A stretch of 6,596 nt of DNA from Candidatus Methanophagaceae archaeon (GCA_013374505.1 QENJ01000088.1:4945-11540); one strand, 5' to 3'. Shown: positions 1 through 5,483, numbered from the stretch's first letter. Numbers and translations: made by a program. The notes: generated from the letters alone by a model not told the origin.

Positions 1-54
1 GGAACCTGCTGTAATGGTGTACAATTACGAACTCAGCCCGGAGACGTTAATGCC
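1..54. repeat. 54-bp inverted copy, arm 1 (at window edge)
   Basis: Bases 1-54 are the exact reverse complement (54 of 54) of bases 1580-1633. Identity stops abruptly at base 55. The copied segment encodes residues 44-61 of the anchored CARDB-like protein, in the opposite orientation. Because it starts at base 1 it may continue outside the window. It supplies the stop codon and the last codons of the substrate-binding protein. Most likely a fold-back chimera at a contig end, less likely a real small inverted duplication. Confidence 0.95.
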
Positions 55-745
55 ATGCGACATACTCTGATGCGTTATCCTCTTCGTCCAGCAAATATCC
101 CAGCTTCACCATTTCGGCTCTAAGTGTTTCGGGCTTGTAGATGTCCATACGGATGACAGTTACGGAGTCCGGTAGTTTATCCTCTATATATTCGGGACCC
201 GGCCAGTTACCGTATGCAAATACCGAATCTGCCTCTAAATGCAGCACCAGCTCCGGGTCAATCTCCCTCCAGCCACCAACTATCTCTTTAGTACTTATTT
301 CAGGAAAGAAAACTGTTTGTTTTGCTATCAAGTCACTAACGCCAACTATTCGGTCTTTAGCGCCAAGAGCGCGAATCGCTTCTGCTACACCGGCATTCAG
401 CACTACTATCTTCTCCAATGGCTGATATATCGTTACAGGATCTCCGGTCGCACTCTCTATTGTTCGGGGATACCGGCCGTGGTAATAATAAAGGCAAGCA
501 ACTCTACGAAGTTCTTCCTTATCAGGATGCTGCACGTCTTCGCCCATATACGTTGCTTTCATGTGTGCCATGATTGCATCTACGACCTCCGTCTTCGATA
601 CAGTATTGTCGTTATTCACGGCTGTAGCAGGAATAGAAGTCAGCACAACTGCTGTCAGCACAAAAACCGTTAACAAGCAAGCGACTTTGCGTAATTCCCG
701 TGCCACCACTATCTTCTTTCTTCTTAGTCTTTCCGCTTGCTTCAT
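47..745 (-). CDS. ABC transporter substrate-binding protein, BtuF/FhuD type, C-terminus lost
   Basis: The 232-residue product starts at ATG 745 behind a strong AGGAGG site. A long basic n-region (1-20) and a hydrophobic stretch (about 22-40, ending IPATA) form a signal peptide or N-terminal anchor. Residues 45-105 are a short helical region. Residues 108-232 match the first lobe and linker start of a class III periplasmic binding protein: EKIVVLNAGVAEAIRALGA, then DRIVGVS, VGGWREIDPELVLHL and KPETL. Such proteins capture iron chelates, cobalamin or related ligands outside the membrane for a BtuCD-like importer; the ligand cannot be told here. Family members usually run well past 300 residues, so the second lobe is missing. 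The frame stops in the 54-bp inverted copy: the stop codon and final His are read from antisense DNA of the neighbouring gene. The true gene is therefore probably longer and interrupted by an assembly or amplification junction. It overlaps the upstream gene by 4 bp (ATGA), showing translational coupling. Confidence 0.85.
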   Translation of the reverse strand: MKQAERLRRKKIVVARELRKVACLLTVFVLTAVVLTSIPATAVNNDNTVSKTEVVDAIMAHMKATYMGEDVQHPDKEELRRVACLYYYHGRYPRTIESATGDPVTIYQPLEKIVVLNAGVAEAIRALGAKDRIVGVSDLIAKQTVFFPEISTKEIVGGWREIDPELVLHLEADSVFAYGNWPGPEYIEDKLPDSVTVIRMDIYKPETLRAEMVKLGYLLDEEDNASEYVAWH

Positions 746-1761
746 CTTTTCCTCCTACTTAGATATACTAATCCCGCTATAAGCAGCCCGCCAAATGCTA
801 ACACCGCACCAAATCCCGATAATTCCGATTTCGGTGTTGAACTAGGGGCAGAAGTCGAAGTGTGAGATACGGGAATAGGCGCAAAAGCAGTTTCCGGTTG
901 CTCTTCCAATAACTCAGCAGAATACGGTATCGCCACGCATACCTGATTAGATTCGTGCTTATTTACACCATGCTTAAAACTCGCTTTAAATACTGCACTG
1001 CACGCTTCTGCATTTAGTTCTGCGTTTATGACCGTGAATACCACAATAACCGACTCGCCTGCGTTTATCCTACCGACATATACTTTTTCCGGCTGAACTT
1101 CTGCCCCGGTTACATTTAAAGCCGTAACATAAACGCTGTTAACCTCTGACAGGCATTCGTTTATTACCTCCAACCGCACCTCGTTCTGTGATACGTCCTG
1201 TGGTATCAAGTTTACAGTACCGCTGACCTGTACGGGAATGAAATATCGAATCCCTTTGCTTCTTTTTCTGTTCATATCCTCAATGTCGGCAACGAATTTT
1301 AGCATGTATATGCCTTCTGCACCGGGTGCCTGAATTTTAAATTCGAGGTCTACTTTTTTATCGGGTCCTATCACACCGGCAGAGATATACTTATTGTAAA
1401 TTTTGAACTGTTTCTCCACGATATAAGCTTCTTTTATGTATGCGTCCATTGTGTACCTTGTCTCGGTGTCAATATCTGTTGTGGGGCCGTGATATTCGCT
1501 TGTTTTTATATCTATATCTGTCTCTATCGGCTTTTCCTGCATATTCTTAACTGTAACTGTGAGTACACCCACATCGCCGGGCATTAACGTCTCCGGGCTG
1601 AGTTCGTAATTGTACACCATTACAGCAGGTTCCGGTGCCGGCGCGATTTCACACTTGCTTAAGAGGTCGTCTACATCATATGCAAAAGCAGGTATTGTAG
1701 TTGCAAGCACGAGTAACACAGATGACAGTCCAGAAACTATTAGCCATACCTTCTTGTTCAC
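742..1761 (-). CDS. secreted CARDB/NEW3-like protein with C-terminal membrane anchor
   Basis: The 339-residue product starts at GTG 1761, supported by a GGGGTGA site six bases upstream and a 4-bp GTGA overlap with the gene before it. Residues 1-27 are a signal peptide (cleavage near AFA-YD). Residues 45-180 and 182-285 look like two immunoglobulin-like beta domains of the CARDB/NEW3 (S-layer related) kind, with phrases such as PGDVGVLTVTVKN and INAGESVIVVFTVIN. A Ser/Thr/Pro-rich spacer follows (about 290-313). The end, SGFGAVLAFGGLLIAGLVYL then SRRKR, resembles a PGF-CTERM archaeosortase tail but with SGF instead of PGF. The likely role is a cell-surface structural or accessory protein beside the binding protein; no enzymatic motif is visible. 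Cysteines at 37, 203, 254 and 275 could form disulfides. The 54-bp inverted copy at the window edge derives from its codons 44-61. Confidence 0.85.
   Translation of the reverse strand: MNKKVWLIVSGLSSVLLVLATTIPAFAYDVDDLLSKCEIAPAPEPAVMVYNYELSPETLMPGDVGVLTVTVKNMQEKPIETDIDIKTSEYHGPTTDIDTETRYTMDAYIKEAYIVEKQFKIYNKYISAGVIGPDKKVDLEFKIQAPGAEGIYMLKFVADIEDMNRKRSKGIRYFIPVQVSGTVNLIPQDVSQNEVRLEVINECLSEVNSVYVTALNVTGAEVQPEKVYVGRINAGESVIVVFTVINAELNAEACSAVFKASFKHGVNKHESNQVCVAIPYSAELLEEQPETAFAPIPVSHTSTSAPSSTPKSELSGFGAVLAFGGLLIAGLVYLSRRKR
751..756 (-). promoter_or_regulatory. Shine-Dalgarno site of the substrate-binding protein gene
   Basis: On the minus strand this reads AGGAGG, five bases before ATG 745. It lies inside the last codons of the upstream gene and fixes the start within the ATGA overlap. 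Confidence 0.8.
1580..1633. repeat. 54-bp inverted copy, arm 2 (inside the CARDB-like gene)
   Basis: This is the partner of bases 1-54 and lies within an intact reading frame, so it is the native copy. It encodes residues from E44 to P61 of that protein. The arms are separated by about 1.5 kb. Confidence 0.95.
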
Positions 1762-2318
1762 TGCCCGTCACCCCAGTGCCCTTTTCTGCGGATTGCAAGT
1801 ATATACACGACTGCAAGTAACCCTGCAAGTGTAGATACCAGATTGAAGTCCGGAGTTGCAGGAGATGGTGTGGGTGCTTGTACTGCGTTTACAGAAACGC
1901 TCGTACTTCCAATATCGCCTTTTGTCATGCTTAAAGCGTCATACCACAATCCGCTAATTGTTCCGTCTATTCCTTCGGACGGTGCTCGTACTACATACAC
2001 TATCGCAGTTTCGTTGACCACGACAAATGCAAGTTCCTGTCCTGATGACGATACATTGGTTTGTTCTTGCGGATGCTGAGTACTGACAAACACGAAATCA
2101 GGGGAAATAGTTTCTATGACTCCTCCTATTGGGAGTCCTGCCAAGTCCAACCTAACCTCGAATGTAGAATCAGAAGCAGGATTTGTCGTGGATGACGTAC
2201 GTGTGACTACGACCTCAGCCGCATTTGCATTAGTAACTGTTGCAATAAATAGCATCGAAATCGCAAATATCGCTATTAATAATGTTAAGACTTTCTGCCT
2301 GTTACGCATCATGTGCAT
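1758..2318 (-). CDS. small secreted protein with PGF-CTERM-like tail, first gene of the operon
   Basis: The 186-residue product has a signal peptide (about 1-33, cleavage near ANA-AE), a single beta-rich domain (about 35-145) and a C-terminal anchor. The domain has a pattern I associate with methanogen surface proteins: SDSTFEVRLDLAGLPIGGVI, then SPDFVFVSTQHP, VVNETAIVYVV and GLWYDALS. The tail is a Pro/Thr spacer, then TPDFNLVSTLAGLLAVVYIL and IRRK, like PGF-CTERM but with PDF in place of PGF. Seven more residues (GHWGDGQ) follow the basic cluster, probably because the gene end overlaps the next start (GTGA). ATGs at 2318, 2312 and 2309 are possible; 2318 fits the TATA box spacing and a leaderless start, since no Shine-Dalgarno site is visible. 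Function unknown; the domain often sits beside or fused to binding proteins, so a surface role in ligand capture is an inference. Confidence 0.8.
   Translation of the reverse strand: MHMMRNRQKVLTLLIAIFAISMLFIATVTNANAAEVVVTRTSSTTNPASDSTFEVRLDLAGLPIGGVIETISPDFVFVSTQHPQEQTNVSSSGQELAFVVVNETAIVYVVRAPSEGIDGTISGLWYDALSMTKGDIGSTSVSVNAVQAPTPSPATPDFNLVSTLAGLLAVVYILAIRRKGHWGDGQ
1768..1774 (-). promoter_or_regulatory. Shine-Dalgarno site of the CARDB-like gene
   Basis: The minus strand reads GGGGTGA, six bases before GTG 1761, within the last codons of the upstream gene. It supports GTG as the start and coupled translation. Confidence 0.6.
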
Positions 2319-2340
2319 AATCAGATTACTATGGTGTTAC

Positions 2341-2348
2341 TATATAAA
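2341..2348 (-). promoter_or_regulatory. TATA box for the three-gene exported-protein operon
   Basis: The minus strand reads TTTATATA, centred about 26 bp before ATG 2318. This spacing places the transcription start at or next to the A of ATG, that is, a leaderless mRNA, and matches the absence of a ribosome-binding site. Confidence 0.7.
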
Positions 2349-2400
2349 TGAATTAGTGTTTAACGCACTTTTCTCTCTTCGTGGATTACATTCATCTATT

Positions 2401-2859
2401 CTAAGACACCAGTTCTATTGCATTTGTGGGGCAATGGTCAACACAAGCCCTACAAAACTCTGGTGGTTCAAAAGCTCTCTTACACTTCTTTGCATCCACA
2501 AGCCTCACTTTTCCGCATTCTATTCTTAAAACTTGTACGTCTTTATGCCTGCCCCCTTTTCCATATATTACCTCCTCGTTCATCCTGTTCTCTTCGCATA
2601 CTACAACACATATTCCACAACCCATACAGTTTTCATCTGATATTATCAACCCTGTGAGTCCTTTTTCCGTAAACGGGAGGAGTAGATTCTTCAAAGTTTC
2701 TAAATTATCATTATACGTGGGTTCTAAGAGCAAAGGGCAGTCTTCCGGCTTAGCTTCTCCTGAAATCAGTTTAGCAGCAAAGCCCATACAGACCGTTCCA
2801 CACTTCTTGCAGTTTGTCCTCGGTAATAAATTGTACAGTTCAAATAATGATACAGACAT
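2401..2859 (-). CDS. three-cluster Fe-S protein: PF04060-type domain plus 2x[4Fe-4S] ferredoxin
   Basis: The 152-residue soluble protein carries twelve motif cysteines for three clusters. The N-terminus LLPRTNCKKCGTVCMGFA with C17, C20, C24 and C41 (GEAKPEDCP) is the four-cysteine Fe-S domain (PF04060) also found at the start of CO dehydrogenase/acetyl-CoA synthase gamma subunits and of RnfB. A classical motif follows at C78, C81, C84, C88. The last cluster uses C126, then C136, C139, C143-P, with nine residues rather than two between the first two cysteines. The likely role is electron transfer in one-carbon or energy metabolism of a methanogen or ANME-type cell; similar small proteins occur with formylmethanofuran dehydrogenase genes, but nothing in this window names the partner. 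It is divergent from gar1 and has its own promoter, with ATG 2859 placed for a leaderless transcript. Confidence 0.85.
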   Translation of the reverse strand: MSVSLFELYNLLPRTNCKKCGTVCMGFAAKLISGEAKPEDCPLLLEPTYNDNLETLKNLLLPFTEKGLTGLIISDENCMGCGICVVVCEENRMNEEVIYGKGGRHKDVQVLRIECGKVRLVDAKKCKRAFEPPEFCRACVDHCPTNAIELVS

Positions 2860-2881
2860 ACTACTGATATTGCAGGTGGTG

Positions 2882-2889
2882 CATATAAA
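2882..2889 (-). promoter_or_regulatory. TATA box for the Fe-S protein gene
   Basis: The minus strand reads TTTATATG, preceded by more T. Its centre is about 26 bp before ATG 2859, the same spacing as for the exported-protein operon, giving a leaderless transcript. It stands 12 bp from the opposing gar1 TATA box. Confidence 0.65.
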
Positions 2890-2901
2890 AAATCCGTAAA
2901 C

Positions 2902-2909
2902 TTTATATA
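2902..2909 (+). promoter_or_regulatory. TATA box for gar1-tfb
   Basis: TTTATATA centred about 30 bp before ATG 2936 predicts a transcript with a leader of only about four or five bases. The preceding GTAAAC is the position of a BRE but is not a strong match. Confidence 0.7.
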
Positions 2910-2935
2910 CTCAGCTAACATCTTTATTATTAGCG

Positions 2936-3202
2936 ATGAAAAGAAAAGGAAATGCACAAGGTACGAGGACGATAGGCACGGTGCTTCACCTAGTGGATAA
3001 TAAATTGATTGTACGGGGTAAAAAGATGAAACCAGAGCAAATAGTCAATTCCATCGTCATCACGAATGATAAAAGGAAAATAGGAAAAGTTTACGACGTC
3101 TTTGGACCTGTAAACCGACCTTACGTTAGCGTGAAGACGTTTAAAAGTGTAAAGGAGAAACAACTAAGAAAAATCGTGAATAACGAAATTTTCGTACTAT
3201 GA
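2936..3202 (+). CDS. gar1: Gar1, H/ACA ribonucleoprotein subunit
   Basis: The 88-residue protein matches archaeal Gar1, a beta-barrel subunit of the H/ACA guide-RNA pseudouridylation complex (with Cbf5, Nop10 and L7Ae) that helps substrate turnover on rRNA. The diagnostic stretch is IGKVYDVFGPVNRPYVSVK (about residues 50-68), preceded by the barrel strands around TIGTVLHLVDNKLIVRG. The N-terminal dozen residues, rich in Lys/Arg/Gly, are a small extension. The start follows a TATA box with almost no leader. The TFB-like gene begins 11 bp after the stop. The gar1-tfb order is a conserved euryarchaeal arrangement, so the pair is probably cotranscribed. Confidence 0.92.
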   Translation: MKRKGNAQGTRTIGTVLHLVDNKLIVRGKKMKPEQIVNSIVITNDKRKIGKVYDVFGPVNRPYVSVKTFKSVKEKQLRKIVNNEIFVL

Positions 3203-3206
3203 GGTG
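3201..3206 (+). promoter_or_regulatory. Shine-Dalgarno site that fixes the tfb start
   Basis: GAGGTG overlaps the gar1 stop codon and lies seven bases before ATG 3214. It shows that translation of the TFB-like protein starts here and leaves no room for an upstream zinc-ribbon segment. Confidence 0.75.
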
Positions 3207-3213
3207 TTAAAAA

Positions 3214-3915
3214 ATGCAAAAAGACGTAGCGGATAAGGAAGCAGTAGTAGATAAAGTGGACAAAGAGTTATCTCTCAATAGGGTGCAGTTACAACGACTT
3301 AGTGAACTTCAACGCAGGAAAAAATTGAGTGCGTCTGTTGGGCGGCAGCGTTTAGTTGCACAATCTGAGATTGAACGGTTGTCTTCATTGCTTTCTATAC
3401 CAGAAGATGCGAGAGCGAGTAGTATGGAAATATACCGTGAAGCGTGGGAGAAAGATTTGATACATGGTCGTTCAATCGAGAAGATACTGGCTGCGTCTAT
3501 GTACATGGCGTGTCGTAAACACAATGTGCCAAGAACGCTGGATGAGATAGAAACGGTAACGAGAGTGGGAAAGAAGGATATAATAAAGACCAGCAAGTTA
3601 TTGACAACCAAGCTTGGGATGAGGCTTGCACCGACCTCGCCTCTGGAATACGTGAGTAGATTTTGTGAGAAATTGAACTTGAAGCGGCATGTAGAGGAAC
3701 GGGCGAGTGAGATAATAAAAAAGGCGTTAGAAAAGGATATAACAAGTGGAAGAGGTCCTACGGGCATAGCAGCATCGGCGATTTACATAGCAGCCATCTT
3801 ATGTGGCGATAGGAAGACGCAAAAAGATGTATCCGAAGCTACCGGCGTTACCGAAGTGACTTTACGTGTAAGATATAAAGAGATAGCGAGAAAATTAGGA
3901 ATAAAAGTAGAATAG
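3214..3915 (+). CDS. TFIIB-like factor (TFB) lacking the N-terminal zinc ribbon
   Basis: The 233-residue protein has the two cyclin folds of archaeal TFB: repeat 1 at about 43-132 (LIHGRSIEKILAASMYMACR, VPRTLDEI) and repeat 2 at about 140-228 (TSPLEYVSRFCEKLNL, DITSGRGPTGIAASAIYIAA). The C-terminal helix-turn-helix that reads the BRE is present (KTQKDVSEATGVTEVTLRVR, 201-220), with Val where many TFBs have Asn in the VRNRY motif. Canonical TFB is about 300-340 residues and begins with a CxxC...CxxC zinc ribbon that docks on RNA polymerase, then the B-reader and B-linker. Here both CxxC pairs and the B-reader are absent, and the linker motif YRLRKWQ is degraded to QRLSELQ. No cysteine occurs before C100. 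The N-terminus is a charged Lys/Asp/Glu segment. The protein should bind TBP and promoter DNA but may not recruit polymerase in the normal way. It sits in the usual tfb place after gar1. Alternatives: a divergent paralogue acting as a special factor, or a repressor/decoy. Confidence 0.9.
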   Translation: MQKDVADKEAVVDKVDKELSLNRVQLQRLSELQRRKKLSASVGRQRLVAQSEIERLSSLLSIPEDARASSMEIYREAWEKDLIHGRSIEKILAASMYMACRKHNVPRTLDEIETVTRVGKKDIIKTSKLLTTKLGMRLAPTSPLEYVSRFCEKLNLKRHVEERASEIIKKALEKDITSGRGPTGIAASAIYIAAILCGDRKTQKDVSEATGVTEVTLRVRYKEIARKLGIKVE

Positions 3916-3983
3916 TTGCAATAATAAGTGTGATTGCCACGAAAGCTATCAGTTCGCTGTGCAGGATGATGCACCATACATAT

Positions 3984-4646
3984 TCATTCGAGTAGTTTAC
4001 CGTCTCGCATCCGCTTTGTTCTACCGGCACGTGCTGCAATCTCGGCATCGTGCGTCACTACGATTATCGTACGTCCTTCGCCATTCAAACCTTCTAATAT
4101 ATTCATTATTGCATCTCCCGCTTCGGTATCCACGTTTCCTGTTGGTTCATCACCGACGATTATTCCCGGATCGTTGGCAAGTGCCCGAGCAATCGCCACC
4201 CGCTGCTGCTGCCCGCCACTCAACTCTGACGGTTTATGGTACATGCGTTTCTCAAGTCCAACTTTAACAAGTAGCGTCTCCGCTTTCTTCAGCCTCGTTT
4301 CTCGCGCAACACCCGCGAAGAACATGGGCAGTGCAACATTTTCTAACGCATTTAATGTATGTATTAGATTAAACTGCTGGAATATGAACCCTATTTTCTC
4401 CCTTCTTATCTCAGCAAGCGCGTTTTCGGTTAACGAACCGGTGTCAGTACCATCTATGAAAACAGCACCGCTCGTGGGTTTGTCCAAGCAGCCAATCATA
4501 TTGAGGAGTGTGGATTTACCCGAGCCGGATGGTCCGATTATAGCAACGAATTCCCCGCCTTTTATCTCTAAGCTCACGTCTTGCAGTGCTTGTACTTCTA
4601 CCTCGCCCATACGGTATGTTTTACTTAGCTTCTCGGTGCGGATCAT
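3984..4646 (-). CDS. ABC transporter ATPase, MacB/LolD family
   Basis: The 220-residue protein is a complete nucleotide-binding subunit of the MacB/LolD (FtsE-like) exporter or mechanotransmission class. Visible motifs are Walker A GPSGSGKST (38-46), Q-loop FIFQQFNLI (88-95), the ABC signature LSGGQQQR (142-149), Walker B IIVGDE (162-167) with D-loop PTGNVDT (NVD rather than the usual NLD) and the switch His at 199 (VVTHD). It would hydrolyse ATP at the inner face of the membrane to drive a partner FtsX/MacB-type permease. No permease is visible on either side: downstream is the convergent tfb gene 68 bp away, and upstream is a stretch without a clear gene. It lacks a Shine-Dalgarno site before ATG 4646. 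The partner may be encoded elsewhere or have been lost by rearrangement. Confidence 0.92.
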   Translation of the reverse strand: MIRTEKLSKTYRMGEVEVQALQDVSLEIKGGEFVAIIGPSGSGKSTLLNMIGCLDKPTSGAVFIDGTDTGSLTENALAEIRREKIGFIFQQFNLIHTLNALENVALPMFFAGVARETRLKKAETLLVKVGLEKRMYHKPSELSGGQQQRVAIARALANDPGIIVGDEPTGNVDTEAGDAIMNILEGLNGEGRTIIVVTHDAEIAARAGRTKRMRDGKLLE

Positions 4647-4679
4647 TGCATTTACGTATTATATTTAGCTTTATTAGTC

Positions 4680-4687
4680 TTTATATC
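4680..4687 (-). promoter_or_regulatory. possible TATA box for the ABC ATPase
   Basis: The minus strand reads GATATAAA, about 37 bp before ATG 4646, which would give a leader near 11 bases. A second AT-rich stretch at 4658-4667 is closer but only about 17 bp from the start. The forward reading, TTTATATC, could equally serve a plus-strand transcript. Confidence 0.35.
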
Positions 4688-4795
4688 TCGCTCTTTTTAC
4701 AACCATACATAGATCAATCCCGGCATATAACTATTCGTATTTGGAGGTATAGCGTGTTCTATAGCGTTCGTATTCGCCAAGCATAGACCGTAATT

Positions 4796-4815
4796 TACCA
4801 GGAGAGGTCCTGGTA
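4796..4815. repeat. perfect 8-bp inverted repeat with GAGG loop
   Basis: TACCAGGA, loop GAGG, TCCTGGTA pair without mismatch. No T-run follows on either strand, so it is not an obvious terminator. It could be an operator or part of a structured RNA. Confidence 0.7.
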
Positions 4816-4947
4816 GTACGGCTATGATGCTAATTACTGCTGAGTGCCCATTGATCACTGTACCGCTTACCACACTCCGGGCATATTCGGCTATCACGAA
4901 CCACGTGAGAGTTCCGGATACCCGCCATATCATGAAAAAACAGAAAC

Positions 4948-4956
4948 TCATATATA
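4948..4956 (+). promoter_or_regulatory. TATA box for the response regulator (nearly symmetric)
   Basis: TCATATATA, preceded by purine-rich CAGAAAC, is centred about 28 bp before ATG 4981, giving a nearly leaderless transcript. The core is close to palindromic, and on the minus strand it lies about 25 bp before the small ATG at 4928, so it might act in both directions. Confidence 0.6.
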
Positions 4957-4980
4957 GGGGTATGAATAAGAGCTGCGTTG

Positions 4981-5442
4981 ATGGGTTCAAAAGAGACGAG
5001 TAAAACGACAATAATTTTGCTTGTGGAGGATGACGAAGGGCATGCCAAGCTCATAACGCGAGCGCTTGAAGGGGTAGAAGTGCCCCAGAAAATTTTCTGG
5101 GTTGCCGATGGCGAAGAAGCGCTGGATTTTCTGTTCCATCATAGAAAATACGAGGATAAAGAGAAAAGCCCTCGCCCGGATTTGATCATTCTCGATTTGC
5201 GGCTGCCAAAACGCGATGGTCAGGAAGTGCTGAAGAAAATAAAAAACTCCGCGAAGTTGAAGAGTATCCCGGTTGTTGTAATTACATCTTCCCAAAATAA
5301 AGAGGATGAGGCGCAGGCATATGATAATTACGCCAACAGTTATCTGCTGAAACCGTCGGACTTCCAGGAATTTTCAGGAATGATACAGGAAGCGGGTTCT
5401 TATTGGCTTGTATGGAACCAGCGAGAAAATGTTGGGATGTGA
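4981..5442 (+). CDS. single-domain response regulator (CheY/Rcp1-like receiver)
   Basis: The protein has 153 residues when started at ATG 4981; a TTG at 4978 is in frame but the TATA spacing favours the ATG. It is one receiver domain with no output domain: acidic pocket VEDD (E16, D17, D18), phospho-acceptor D72 (LIILDLRLP), T102 (VVVIT) and K124 (YLLKP). The phrases DGEEALDFLF and RPDLIILDLRLPKRDGQEVL are typical of the Rcp1-like group that works with phytochrome-like or PAS-rich histidine kinases, common in methanogenic archaea. It would receive phosphate from a kinase and act through protein contacts in the cytoplasm. No kinase gene lies in the window. The final 25 or so residues (EAGSYWLVWNQRENVGM) are a short C-terminal tail. 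It appears monocistronic, followed by a hairpin and T-run. Confidence 0.93.
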   Translation: MGSKETSKTTIILLVEDDEGHAKLITRALEGVEVPQKIFWVADGEEALDFLFHHRKYEDKEKSPRPDLIILDLRLPKRDGQEVLKKIKNSAKLKSIPVVVITSSQNKEDEAQAYDNYANSYLLKPSDFQEFSGMIQEAGSYWLVWNQRENVGM

Positions 5443-5483
5443 TGATGTAGAGGTTGATAAAGCCATATTGCAAAAGTAATGTG

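Larger units (their letters stand above)
4647..4980. other. intergenic region without a convincing gene, several competing short frames
   Basis: No frame dominates. On the minus strand, 4697-4933 can encode 78 residues with two hydrophobic stretches (around WFVIAEYARSVV and SAVISIIAVLPGPLLV). In another minus frame, 4830-4928 encodes 32 residues with RICPECGKRY, continuing after one TAG to 4731. On the plus strand, 4824-5003 can encode 59 residues and runs into the response regulator gene. Short direct repeats TATAGCGT (4748-4755, 4760-4767) and TTCGTATT (4734-4741, 4767-4774) and a perfect hairpin (4796-4815) also lie here. It may be a decayed small gene or a regulatory/noncoding RNA region. 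Confidence 0.5.

Noticed and set aside
2418..2899. plus-strand frames opposite the Fe-S protein
   Set aside because: They are antisense shadows of a gene with twelve motif cysteines; the products show no domain.
3848..4048. 66-residue minus-strand frame with a hydrophobic segment
   Set aside because: It overlaps the ATPase C-terminus out of frame and the tfb end in antisense, where its hydrophobic part largely mirrors conserved tfb codons; no ribosome-binding site or homologue is recognisable.
4830..4832. TAG as a pyrrolysine codon
   Set aside because: A single TAG in an unproven small frame is no evidence for pyrrolysine use; nothing else in the window supports it.
4858..4881. detached zinc ribbon that could complement the ribbonless TFB
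   Set aside because: Only one CxxC pair is present, on the opposite strand about 1 kb away, and the context resembles half a C2H2 finger rather than the TFB ribbon.
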